Source of the DNA: Streptomyces camponoticapitis
GTDB taxonomy: Bacteria > Actinomycetota > Actinomycetes > Streptomycetales > Streptomycetaceae
NCBI RefSeq assembly: GCF_014646115.1
Contig: NZ_BMMV01000014.1
Location: 40,469-104,468, forward strand
DNA length: 64,000 nt
Reading direction: 5' to 3'
Shown here piece by piece: positions 8,628-15,848 of this stretch. The notes under the pieces are model-generated. The model worked only from the letters and a program-made list of their open reading frames with translations. It made no database searches and was not told the DNA's origin. The position numbers and the translations under genes are program-made. Position 1 is the first letter of the stretch; each line of letters starts with the position of its first letter.

Positions 8628-10040
8628 CTAGCGCACGCCGACGGCCTCCAGGGCCTTGCGCTGGGCGGCGGTGGGCTCCGTGGGCCAGTAGAGGTAGCAG
8701 ACGCCGCCCGTGCCCGAGGTCACGGTGCCCGCGGCGTTGTACCGCTTCGTACGGAGCCAGATGTTCTCCCACTCGCGCCGCTTGTAGACCCGGCGTACGG
8801 CGGTGTTGCTCGGTGAGGCCGGGTCGTTGGCGATCACGTCGCCGGCGGCCGTGAAGCCGATCACGGTCATCAGATGGCCGGAGGTGCCGTAGCCCGCGCC
8901 GGTCAGCTCCTTCTCCAGGAAGGACTGCGAGGTGATGACGGGGATGCCCGCGCGGATCAGCCGCTCGACGTCGGTGAGCGAGCCGAGCCGGGTGACGACG
9001 GCGTTCATGTCCTTGTAGCTGGTCGCGTAGGCCGCGTTGAACGGCCAGTTGCCGCAGCCGTCGTACTGGTAGTCGAAGGTGAACCGGGCCGCGTGGCAGA
9101 CCTGCGGGTCGGCGAAGTCCGGGTTCACCCAGGCCAGGTCGGCCGCGGTGGGCTTACGGCCCCAGTACTCGATGATCATCTGCGAGGAGGTGGGGCTGCA
9201 CCAGGCCTCCCCGCCGTTGTCGTACTCCGGGTACTGGCCGATGTGCGTGTTCTGCGAGTAGCGCGGCACGGTCAGCTCGCGCGTCACCCCGTGCGCGGCG
9301 GCCGGGACGGTGAAGCGGTCGGGGATGTCCGAGGCCATCGCGCCGACCCGGCGGACCGTGGGGGTGAGGGTGGTGCCCGGCTTGCGGTAGAGCGTGAGAC
9401 GGAGCTGGTACGACGCCAGCCGCAGGCCGCTCGCCGGGTCGTCGATGGCGAAGGTGTCGGTCCAGACGGTGCTGCGGTCGTCCGTCTGGTCGTCGACGGA
9501 CGTACGGCGGATGTCGCCGTCCCCCGACGCCCAGCGGCCCATCACGTACCAGGGGGTCGCCACGCCGTCCGAGTAGGTGCCGCGCAGCTCGGTCTGGATC
9601 CAGGTGCCCGCGGGGGTCTCCGCGTTCCAGGAGGCGATCGCCTCGGTGGCCGGGACCGTGGAGCGGTGGACGGGCGAGGTCCAGGTCGCGTACTCCCAGG
9701 TGCTGGTCGTGCCGGTGTGCGGGTCGGCGTAGTCCCTGCTGCCCGCGGGGGTGGCGACGACGAGGCCCGACCGGCTGCCGGTCAGAACCTTCGTGCCGTT
9801 GCCGGTGCCGCCGCGCCAGTCGGTGGACGAACTCCAGAAGCGGTTGTCCACGGGAGTGCCTGCGCGACGGTGGGCGGCCGACGGGCCGGGGCGGGCGGAC
9901 GGTGCGGAAGGGGCGGCGGAAGCGGCCGCCACGGCGGGCGCGGCCGCGGAGAGCGCGCCCGCGCCGGCCGCGGCGAGGGCGGTGGCGAGCACCGTGCGGC
10001 GCGACGCCGAGCTGCTCGGGGAAGGAGCTGGGTTGTTCAT
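8628..10040 (-). CDS. Tat-exported peptidase C39-like family protein
   Basis: This is a 470-residue secreted protein. The N-terminus carries a twin-arginine signal (SASRRTVLATALAAAGAGAL, residues about 11-30) and an alanine-rich cleavage region. Residues about 65-250 form a beta-rich part of unknown role with many aromatic and charged motifs (STWEYATWTSP). From about 260 a papain-like C39_2 domain begins: VPRYSQ, then GGEAWCSPTSSQMII with the likely catalytic cysteine, and GTSGHLMTVIGF with the likely catalytic histidine. Such domains act as cysteine peptidases outside the cell; the substrate is unknown. GGGGG precedes the ATG. Two dyad motifs lie upstream. Confidence 0.88.
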   Translation of the reverse strand: MNNPAPSPSSSASRRTVLATALAAAGAGALSAAAPAVAAASAAPSAPSARPGPSAAHRRAGTPVDNRFWSSSTDWRGGTGNGTKVLTGSRSGLVVATPAGSRDYADPHTGTTSTWEYATWTSPVHRSTVPATEAIASWNAETPAGTWIQTELRGTYSDGVATPWYVMGRWASGDGDIRRTSVDDQTDDRSTVWTDTFAIDDPASGLRLASYQLRLTLYRKPGTTLTPTVRRVGAMASDIPDRFTVPAAAHGVTRELTVPRYSQNTHIGQYPEYDNGGEAWCSPTSSQMIIEYWGRKPTAADLAWVNPDFADPQVCHAARFTFDYQYDGCGNWPFNAAYATSYKDMNAVVTRLGSLTDVERLIRAGIPVITSQSFLEKELTGAGYGTSGHLMTVIGFTAAGDVIANDPASPSNTAVRRVYKRREWENIWLRTKRYNAAGTVTSGTGGVCYLYWPTEPTAAQRKALEAVGVR

Positions 10041-10056
10041 CGGACCCCCGGGTCAC

Positions 10057-10068
10057 TGGTCTGGTGCA
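10057..10068 (-). promoter_or_regulatory. Weak DasR-like site in the leader of the C39-like peptidase gene
   Basis: TGGTCTGGTGCA matches 9 of 12 positions of the DasR core TGGTCTAGACCA and sits 17 bp before the peptidase start codon. The match is no better than several random GC-rich sites might give, but a closely related motif controls the chitinase 3.6 kb away. Confidence 0.25.
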
Positions 10069-10132
10069 CGACAATCCGTCAACTATCTCGGGTCCCGGAC
10101 GGCTTCTGCCAGCGATTCGCCTCGCGTCGCCC

Positions 10133-10146
10133 GACCAATATTGGTC
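10133..10146. promoter_or_regulatory. Perfect 14-bp palindrome GACCAATATTGGTC
   Basis: A perfect 14-bp dyad with an AT-rich centre lies in the 189-bp divergent gap, 93 bp before the peptidase start and 84 bp before the kinase start. Its composition is unlike the surrounding GC-rich DNA, and an operator for a dimeric repressor is the simplest reading. The regulator is unidentified; the TetR protein downstream of the peptidase gene is a candidate. Confidence 0.5.
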
Positions 10147-10229
10147 TCCACCAGTGACGTGACCCGCCTCGGGGGCGCCCGCCTGCCGAGCGGCGCCGGT
10201 CCCCGGGCGCCCGCGCATAGGGTGGCCGG

Positions 10230-10859
10230 GTGGACGACCTCACCGAAGCCGCCATGACCCTGCGCGCGCTGCCGCCCTCCTGCGGGCCGGTACGGCTGGT
10301 CGCGGTCGACGGCCACGCCGGTTCCGGCAAGAGCACCTTCGCCACGCGGCTCGCCGCCGCGCTCGGCGGGGCGCCCGTGCTGCGACTGGACGACCTGGCC
10401 ACGCACGAAGCGTTCTTCGACTGGACCGAACGGCTCGCCGAGGATGTGCTCGGACCGCTCTCGCGCGGGGCTTCCGCGCGGTACGCGCCGTACGACTGGA
10501 CCCTGCGGCGCTTCCGTACGCCCCGCCCACTGCTCCCCGCGCCGGTCGTGCTGATCGAGGGGGTGGGCGCGGGCCGGGCGGCGGTACGGCCGTGGCTGGC
10601 GAGGCTGTTGTGGATGGACCGGGGCGCCGAGGAGTCCTGGCAACGGGGCCGTGAGCGCGACGGACCGGACCTCTCGGCCTTCTGGGACGCCTGGACGCGT
10701 GCCGAGACCCGCCATTTCGCGGCTGATCCGTCGCGTCCGTACGCCGATGCGCTGGTACGTGAGTGGCAGGAGGGGTACAAGTGGCTGCCCGGAACTCCTG
10801 CGACCGCACCGCAGGACCGCCCTGTCACCCACGGTGAGCAACCCTTTCCTCCGTACTGA
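10230..10859 (+). CDS. Uridine-kinase-like P-loop protein
   Basis: This 209-residue cytoplasmic P-loop protein has a Walker A motif, VDGHAGSGKSTFATRLA near residues 28-44, and an acidic strand, LRLDDLATHE, in the position used for substrate binding in the uridine kinase/phosphoribulokinase fold. A Walker B-like VVLIEGVGAGR is near residue 110. The family includes nucleoside and small-molecule kinases; the substrate is not determined. The GTG start lies seven bases after a TAGGGT -10 box at 10218-10223 with no ribosome binding site between them, so the mRNA is probably leaderless. A compact GCCCC/GGGGC hairpin follows the stop. Confidence 0.8.
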   Translation: MDDLTEAAMTLRALPPSCGPVRLVAVDGHAGSGKSTFATRLAAALGGAPVLRLDDLATHEAFFDWTERLAEDVLGPLSRGASARYAPYDWTLRRFRTPRPLLPAPVVLIEGVGAGRAAVRPWLARLLWMDRGAEESWQRGRERDGPDLSAFWDAWTRAETRHFAADPSRPYADALVREWQEGYKWLPGTPATAPQDRPVTHGEQPFPPY

Positions 10860-10873
10860 GCAGTCGGAAATCA

Positions 10874-10886
10874 GCCCCGAAGGGGC
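10874..10886 (+). terminator. Short hairpin after the kinase gene
   Basis: GCCCC-GAA-GGGGC at 10874-10886 sits 15 bp past the kinase stop codon. It is a short but tight stem and would separate the kinase transcript from the small-RNA promoter beginning at 10898. Confidence 0.45.
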
Positions 10887-10897
10887 CTCAACTCGGC

Positions 10898-11002
10898 TTG
10901 ACCAAGGGGTGGGACAGGTCTTACGTTCTCAATGTGCGGCTTTTCGGAGCTGCCCAGACGCGAAGCCCCCGGTTGTTCCCCCGTGATCGGGGGCTTCGTT
11001 CT
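10898..11002 (+). ncRNA. Candidate small RNA with its own promoter and terminator
   Basis: A good housekeeping-type promoter is present: TTGACC at 10898-10903, an 18-bp spacer and TACGTT at 10922-10927. It is followed about 35 bp later by a perfect 11-bp stem (CGAAGCCCCCG 10961-10971, CGGGGGCTTCG 10988-10998) and the run TTCTGCCCTCTTC. Nothing between them is long enough to encode a protein, so a transcript of about 65 nt from about 10934 is predicted. Alternatively the promoter serves the AAA ATPase gene at 11222 and the hairpin attenuates it. I do not recognise a known RNA family. Confidence 0.4.
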
Positions 11003-11221
11003 GCCCTCTTCGCCACCTCCCCGACGCCGCCTCCCACCCAGCGATCACCCTGGGTCACCGGCGCGGGCGGGCCGGCTGCGCCCTTAGTCGCGCACCCTCT
11101 GCGCAGGTACGATGCATCCCGGTGGGGTCAATTCCCGTCCACGACAAGGTGGTTCAGCACGCTCTGCCGACGGGCGCCCGCCCGGCGGGACATCACGGGG
11201 TCATGGTTGGTGGGGGGCCTG

Positions 11222-13126
11222 ATGGACATCGGCACGCAGGGCGCGGGGGCCCCGGCCGATCTCGCGTGGGTGCGTGGTGTGGATGCCTACACGATGGGGG
11301 CGTATCCACAGGCGGAGGAGGAGTTCCGGGAGGCCGTACGGCACGATCCCGGTATGGCGGACGGCTGGCTCGGGCTGCACGCGCTGCGGGTCGACACCAC
11401 GACCGCGCTGCTGCACATGTACCGCCACCGTGACCGCTTCGGGGAGCAGCGCTCCCGCCACCGCCGCACGCTCAACTCCTGGTACTGGCTCGGCTGGTGG
11501 GTGCAGCCCGTGCTGGAGAGCCGGCGCGATCTGCTGCTCGCGCACGCCTCGCACTGGCTCGACGGCCGGCATGTGCCCGAGCTGGACCGGGCGCTCGCCG
11601 GACTGCCGCCCGTGGACGCCGATGCGCATGTGCGCTTCCTGCACGCCTGCCGGGCCTATCTGGTCAAGGACTGGGACCAGTTGGTGCGCCACACCGAATC
11701 CCTCGTCAACGACCCCCTGCTGGGCATCGAGGCGGGGCTCTTCGGCGGGATGGCACGCGTCCGGCTGGAGATGTACGGACAGGCCGAACCGCTCCTCTCG
11801 ACCTCGCTGATGCGCTGCCGCAGCGAGCAGCCGCAGCGCAAGGAGCTGCGCTACTGGCTGGCCCGCGCACACGAGGGGACCGGCCGCAGCGCCGCGGCGC
11901 TGCCGCTGTACCGGGCCGTGCACCGTATCGACCCCACCTTCATGGACACCGCCGCCCGGCTCGCCGCGATCACGGACTCCGACGGGTACGACGGGGCGGA
12001 CGACTCGGCCGGCCTCGCGTCGGTCGCGCTGGCCGGCTTCGGCCAGGACTCGGTGGACGCGCAGGCCGACGGTGAGTATCCGGGGGGCTCCGACCCGCGG
12101 CCGGGCGTCGACGCGCAGTCCCCGTACGGGGTGGGTGTGCCGCCGGACCCGGTGGACCCGGTTGACGTGATCCGGGAGAAGGCGCGCGGACCGGCGCAGC
12201 CCGCTCCCCCGCAGTTCCCCGACCGTCCGACGGATCCGGTGCTGCTCGCCGAGGCGCTGGCCGAGCTGGAGCGGATGGTCGGTCTGGAGCCGGTCAAGCG
12301 GCAGGTCAAGGCGTTGTCCGCGCAGCTCAACATGGCGCGGTTACGGGCCGGTCAGGGGCTGCCCGTGCAGCCGCCCAAACGGCACTTCGTCTTCTCCGGC
12401 CCCTCGGGCACCGGGAAGACGACCGTCGCGCGCATCCTCGGCCGGGTCTTCTACGCGCTGGGACTACTGGGCGGGGACCATCTGGTCGAGGCCCAACGGG
12501 CCGATCTGGTGGGCGAGTTCCTGGGTCAGACGGCGGTGAAGGCGAACGAGCTGATCGACTCGGCGATCGGCGGTGTGCTCTTCGTCGACGAGGCGTACAG
12601 CCTCGCCAACTCCGGGTACAGCAAGGGCGACGCGTACGGCGACGAGGCCCTTCAGGTGCTGCTGAAGCGCGCCGAGGACAACCGGAACCATCTCGTGGTC
12701 ATACTCGCCGGCTATCCGGAGGGCATGGACCGGCTGCTCGCCACCAACCCCGGGCTCTCGTCCCGCTTCACGACGCGCGTCGACTTCCCCAGCTACCGCC
12801 CCCTCGAACTCACCGCGATCGGCGAGGTGCTGGCCGCCGAGAACGACGACGTGTGGGACGAGGAGGCGCTGGACGAGTTGCGCAGCATCAGCGGCCATGT
12901 GGTCGACCAGGGCTGGATCGACGAGCTGGGCAACGGCCGCTTCCTGCGCACGCTGTACGAGAAGAGCTGCGCGTACCGCGATCTGCGGCTCTCCGGCTAC
13001 AGCGGCACACCGGGCCGCGACGATCTGGCCACGCTGCGGCTGCCGGATCTGATGCAGGCGTACGGCGAGGTGCTGTCGGGCCGGGGACCGGTGAACCGGG
13101 GCCCCCAGGACCCCCCGGGGCTGTAG
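11222..13126 (+). CDS. EccA/CbxX-type AAA ATPase with TPR domain
   Basis: This 634-residue cytoplasmic protein has the two-part layout of EccA and SpoVK/CbxX proteins. TPR-like helices occupy residues about 1-270, a proline- and aspartate-rich linker follows to about 330, and then comes a CbxX-class AAA+ domain. The Walker A is FSGPSGTGKTTVARILG near 390, the Walker B is GVLFVDEAYSL near 450 and the arginine-finger region is SSRFTTRVDFPSY near 515. EccA ATPases act as chaperones for ESX substrates, but no eccB-eccE, mycosin or WXG100 gene is in the window, so a type VII role is only inferred. The ATG at 11222 follows a GGTGGGGGG stretch. Confidence 0.85.
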   Translation: MDIGTQGAGAPADLAWVRGVDAYTMGAYPQAEEEFREAVRHDPGMADGWLGLHALRVDTTTALLHMYRHRDRFGEQRSRHRRTLNSWYWLGWWVQPVLESRRDLLLAHASHWLDGRHVPELDRALAGLPPVDADAHVRFLHACRAYLVKDWDQLVRHTESLVNDPLLGIEAGLFGGMARVRLEMYGQAEPLLSTSLMRCRSEQPQRKELRYWLARAHEGTGRSAAALPLYRAVHRIDPTFMDTAARLAAITDSDGYDGADDSAGLASVALAGFGQDSVDAQADGEYPGGSDPRPGVDAQSPYGVGVPPDPVDPVDVIREKARGPAQPAPPQFPDRPTDPVLLAEALAELERMVGLEPVKRQVKALSAQLNMARLRAGQGLPVQPPKRHFVFSGPSGTGKTTVARILGRVFYALGLLGGDHLVEAQRADLVGEFLGQTAVKANELIDSAIGGVLFVDEAYSLANSGYSKGDAYGDEALQVLLKRAEDNRNHLVVILAGYPEGMDRLLATNPGLSSRFTTRVDFPSYRPLELTAIGEVLAAENDDVWDEEALDELRSISGHVVDQGWIDELGNGRFLRTLYEKSCAYRDLRLSGYSGTPGRDDLATLRLPDLMQAYGEVLSGRGPVNRGPQDPPGL

Positions 13127-13128
13127 GA

Positions 13129-13144
13129 GCGCCCCGCGGGGCGC
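13129..13144 (+). terminator. Hairpin after the AAA ATPase gene
   Basis: The 16-bp palindrome GCGCCCCGCGGGGCGC lies 2 bp past the stop codon of the ATPase gene. It is compact and GC-rich, a plausible Streptomyces terminator. Confidence 0.6.
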
Positions 13145-13281
13145 CCGGCGCGGTCCCGGTACCCAACCGGGACGTGTGCCCCGGGAACCCGGGACCTGGG
13201 CGGATCTACTGTGCGCATCTACCGTCGCGACCGGCGACGTTCCCCCGCGTTCGGGGAGGGCACCGGGGGTGACCGGAAGTA

Positions 13282-14056
13282 ATGGGGAACACAGTGGAAT
13301 TCGGCACAGTGGAATTCAGCGTGCTCGGTCCGGTGCGGGTGGTCTCGAAGGGGCGTGAGATCCCCGTCCCCGGCCGGAAACAGCGGACGATGCTCGCCGC
13401 CCTGCTGCTGGCCGGCGGGCGGCCGCTCTCCGACGACCGCCTCACGGCGGTGATGTGGGGAGGGCGCGCCCCGGCCACGGTCGGCGCGCAGCTCTGCACG
13501 TACGCCTCCCTGGCTGCGCACCCGGCTCGGGCCCGCCGCCGAACTGCGCAGGGTGGATAGCAGCTACCGGCTCGGTGTCACCGACGGGCTCGTCGACGCG
13601 GCCGAGTTCGACCGGCTCGCCCGCGCCGGGCACGAGGCGCTGCGCGCCGGCCGGCCGGGGGTGGCGGCGCCGCTGCTGCGGTCGGCCCTGGGGCTCTGGC
13701 GCGGGCCCGCTCTCGACGGCGTCACCCAGCAGCTGCGGGATGCGGAGGTCCCGCAGCTCGACGAGGCGCGGACCTCGGCCCTGGAGAGCCGGATCGAGGC
13801 CGAGCTGGCCCTCGGTGAGCACCACGGGCTCGTCCCCGAACTCACCGGCCTGGTGGCCAGGTACCCCTTGCGGGAGCGGCTGCGCGCCCAGTGGATGACG
13901 GCCCTCTACCGGTGCGAGCGGCAGGCGGAGGCGCTGGCCGCCTACCAGGAGGGCCGCCGGATCCTCGTCGAGGAGCTGGGGGTCGATCCGGGGCCCGCGC
14001 TGACCACCGCCCACCACGCCGTGCTTCAGGGGCGCCTCGGCCTGGAGGCTGTCTGA
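13282..14056 (+). pseudogene. SARP-family regulator broken by a +1 frameshift
   Basis: The sequence encodes an AfsR/DnrI/RedD-type pathway activator in two frames. The first frame (13282-13560) gives the winged-helix DNA-binding part: VEFSVLGPVRVV, RKQRTMLAALLLAGGRPLS and ATVGAQLCTYAS. The bacterial transcriptional activator (BTAD) helical domain then continues in the next frame from about 13512 to 14056 (AAELRRVDSSYRLGV to EELGVDPGPALTT). Deleting one base in TCCCTGG at 13507-13513 restores the continuous family sequence, with YASRLRTRLG across the join. The rebuilt protein would be about 257 residues, a normal small SARP. It is either a true pseudogene or a sequencing error. It converges with, and overlaps by 31 bp, the next gene. 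Confidence 0.88.
13290..13317 (+). repeat. Two 13-bp direct repeats at the SARP start
   Basis: CACAGTGGAATTC occurs at 13290-13302 and again at 13305-13317, period 15 bp, so the predicted N-terminus reads TVEFGTVEFS. Both copies contain a GTG that could start translation; family alignment favours the second (13309), with the first copy an added duplication. Confidence 0.85.
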
Positions 14057-14913
14057 CCGGACTCGGGCGGCCACTCCGGGTAGGGGAAGGACTGGAAGTC
14101 CACGTCGAGCCGGGCGGGGCCGCGCGGGAGCCAGTGCGCGGCCAGCTTCCGCACGGTCGACCTGGGCACGGGCGGGTTGACGTTCTGCTGGTCGGGATCG
14201 GCGGTGAGCTGGACCGCGCACCCGAAGGCGTTGAGCGGGGCGATCTCGGCCCAGCGCCCCGGTGAGATACCGAGGAACATCATCGCGCGGAGGGTGACGT
14301 GCCAGACGGGGTAGCCGCCGGGCGGACTGCCGGTCATCACATGGAGTTTGCCGGTGCGCGGGTCGTAGAGGACGCCCTGGCCGAACCAGCCGAAGGCCTG
14401 GGCCAGCCGGTGGTCGTGCCGGTGGTAGACGCTGTCGATCACTTCGAGCTGGACACGGGACATCACGGACAGGGGTTCCTTCAGAGGTTTCGCCCAGTCG
14501 GTGAAGTCGCGTGGATAGTCGGGCGAGTTGACCATGTCGAGCCAGGTGCGCAGCAGGGTGACGTCCCAGCCGGTGCCGAGGGCCGCGATCAGTGCCAGGA
14601 AGGCGTCCGTGAACTCCTGCGTCGGATGGTGGAGGGTGGCCTCGTCGAGCAGGTACCAGAACTCGTTCGCCCGCCGGTCGCCGAGCATCCCCGGGACCGG
14701 AGGAAGGTCCTCGCCCTCCCGGTCCGTCTTCCGGTCCGTCTTCCGGTCCGTCTTCCGGTCCGTCTTCCGGTCCGTCTTCCGGTCCGCGGTGGTGGCCCGG
14801 CCCGCCGCCGCGGCGGGGAGGGCACCCGCCGCACCCAGCGCCCCGGCCAGTCCCCCGGCCGCGGAGACGGCGAGCGCCGTCCGCAGTATCTGCCCTCGCC
14901 CACGGGCCGGCAT
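14026..14913 (-). CDS. Putative exported protein of unknown family with DRKT repeats (paralogue B)
   Basis: This 295-residue protein belongs to no family I recognise. An N-terminal export signal (residues 1-38, RTALAVSAAGGLAGALGAAG core) is followed by a linker with repeated DRKT units (residues about 44-65). A 230-residue domain then resembles the upstream neighbour: both have GDRRANEFW, a central EPL-SRVQL segment, AFGWFGQGVLYDPR or AYGWFGEGVLFDPR, RAMM-LGI, and a closing LD-DFQSF. Conserved histidines, tryptophans and tyrosines suggest an enzyme or a metal- or ligand-binding fold. Its start overlaps the neighbour's stop (TGATG), so translation is coupled and a hetero-complex is plausible. 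Confidence 0.75.
   Translation of the reverse strand: MPARGRGQILRTALAVSAAGGLAGALGAAGALPAAAAGRATTADRKTDRKTDRKTDRKTDRKTDREGEDLPPVPGMLGDRRANEFWYLLDEATLHHPTQEFTDAFLALIAALGTGWDVTLLRTWLDMVNSPDYPRDFTDWAKPLKEPLSVMSRVQLEVIDSVYHRHDHRLAQAFGWFGQGVLYDPRTGKLHVMTGSPPGGYPVWHVTLRAMMFLGISPGRWAEIAPLNAFGCAVQLTADPDQQNVNPPVPRSTVRKLAAHWLPRGPARLDVDFQSFPYPEWPPESGQTASRPRRP
14721..14786 (-). repeat. 12-bp minisatellite encoding DRKT units
   Basis: Five exact copies of GGTCCGTCTTCC run head to tail from 14721 to 14780, with a partial sixth copy after them. On the minus strand they encode repeats of Asp-Arg-Lys-Thr in the linker of the exported protein. Length changes would stay in frame and only stretch the linker, so copy number is likely to vary between strains. 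Confidence 0.95.
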
Positions 14914-15701
14914 CAGCTCATCCCCTCCGGCAGCCAGAACGACTGGAAGTCCCGGTCGAGACGCTCGATGCTCCGGGGCAGCCAGGAGGCGGCCAGCCGC
15001 GCCACGGTGGCGGGCGGCAGCGGCGGGTTGACCTTGTCCTGGGCCGGTTTGGCGACCGTCTGCAGGGCCCAGGCCCAGCCGAGGGCGCGTGCGGACAGCT
15101 CCCAGCGGCGCGGTTCGATGCCCAGCAGCATCATGGCCCGCAGGACCACGTACCAGGTGTGGTAGGCGCGCGAGGGCTCCTCCCCGACAGTGTTCATGGT
15201 GTGCACGAGGTACGGGGCGTGTCCGCGCGGGTCGAAGAGCACCCCTTCGCCGAACCAGCCGTAGGCCCTGACCAGTTCGTGGTGGCGCTGACCGTAGTAG
15301 GTGTCGGCGACGTCGAGCTGGACGCGCGAGAGCAACTCCAGCGGCTCTCTGATCGGCTCGGCGTACGCGGTGAAGTTGGCCGGGTACTCGGGCGGTTCGA
15401 CGAGCTCCCACCACTTCTCGCGCAGGGTGCGTTCGAAGGGCGGGCCGGCGTAGGCGCTGATGGCCGCGTAGGCGTCCGTCACCTCCTGCCAGGCGTTGTA
15501 GTAGGTCTTCTCGTCGTAGACGTGCCAGAACTCGTTGGCCCTGCGGTCGCCCCGCATGCCGGGCACGTCGGGGAGTGCGGGGTCTCCGCGGCCGGGCGGG
15601 GCCGCGGTGGCGGACGGGGCGCCTGCCGCCACCAGCCCGAGGGCGGCCGCGCCGCCCAGTGAGCCCCGGAGGAGCAGTCGTCGGTTGACCTCTGTCGGCA
15701 C
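14913..15701 (-). CDS. Putative Tat-exported protein of unknown family (paralogue A)
   Basis: This 262-residue protein is first in a two-gene unit with its paralogue. The GTG at 15699-15701 is preferred because AGGAGAAGG lies about ten bases upstream. The N-terminus, VNRRLLLRGSLGGAAALGLV, is a twin-arginine-type signal. The mature part shares with the paralogue GDRRANEFW, an EPLELLSRVQLDV segment, AYGWFGEGVLFDPR, a YHTWYVVLRAMMLLGI helix, VNPPLPPATVARLAASWLPR and LDRDFQSF. Tat export implies folding before secretion, often with a cofactor, but no known cofactor motif is seen. The function is unknown. The surrounding genes are decayed regulators, and whether those once controlled this pair is an inference. 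Confidence 0.78.
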   Translation of the reverse strand: MPTEVNRRLLLRGSLGGAAALGLVAAGAPSATAAPPGRGDPALPDVPGMRGDRRANEFWHVYDEKTYYNAWQEVTDAYAAISAYAGPPFERTLREKWWELVEPPEYPANFTAYAEPIREPLELLSRVQLDVADTYYGQRHHELVRAYGWFGEGVLFDPRGHAPYLVHTMNTVGEEPSRAYHTWYVVLRAMMLLGIEPRRWELSARALGWAWALQTVAKPAQDKVNPPLPPATVARLAASWLPRSIERLDRDFQSFWLPEGMS

Positions 15702-15780
15702 AGTGGGCCGCCCTTCTCCTGAAGACACGCTTTTCCGTCGTGGTCAGGAGCGTAGGGAGGGCGGCTATACGCCTTCCGAT

Positions 15781-15816
15781 CGTTCTTCTGTGCGTTCTTC
15801 TATACGTTCTTCCCTC
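15781..15816 (-). repeat. Three 12-bp tandem repeats upstream of the exported pair
   Basis: CGTTCTTCTGTG, CGTTCTTCTATA and CGTTCTTCCCTC are head to tail at 15781-15792, 15793-15804 and 15805-15816. They lie 80-115 bp before the start of the exported gene pair. The shared CGTTCTTC core recurs about once per helical turn, as in binding sites for SARPs or response regulators; this is suggestive only. Confidence 0.8.
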
Positions 15817-15848
15817 AGGTCGGCCTCGGGGGGCCGGAGTTCACCGGC

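Noticed and set aside
11222..13126. A type VII secretion locus
   Set aside because: Only an EccA-like ATPase is present; no EccB, EccC, EccD, EccE, mycosin or WXG100 genes were seen.
14721..14786. Regular short repeats that might suggest a CRISPR array
   Set aside because: The unit is 12 bp with no spacers and lies in frame inside a protein; it is a minisatellite.
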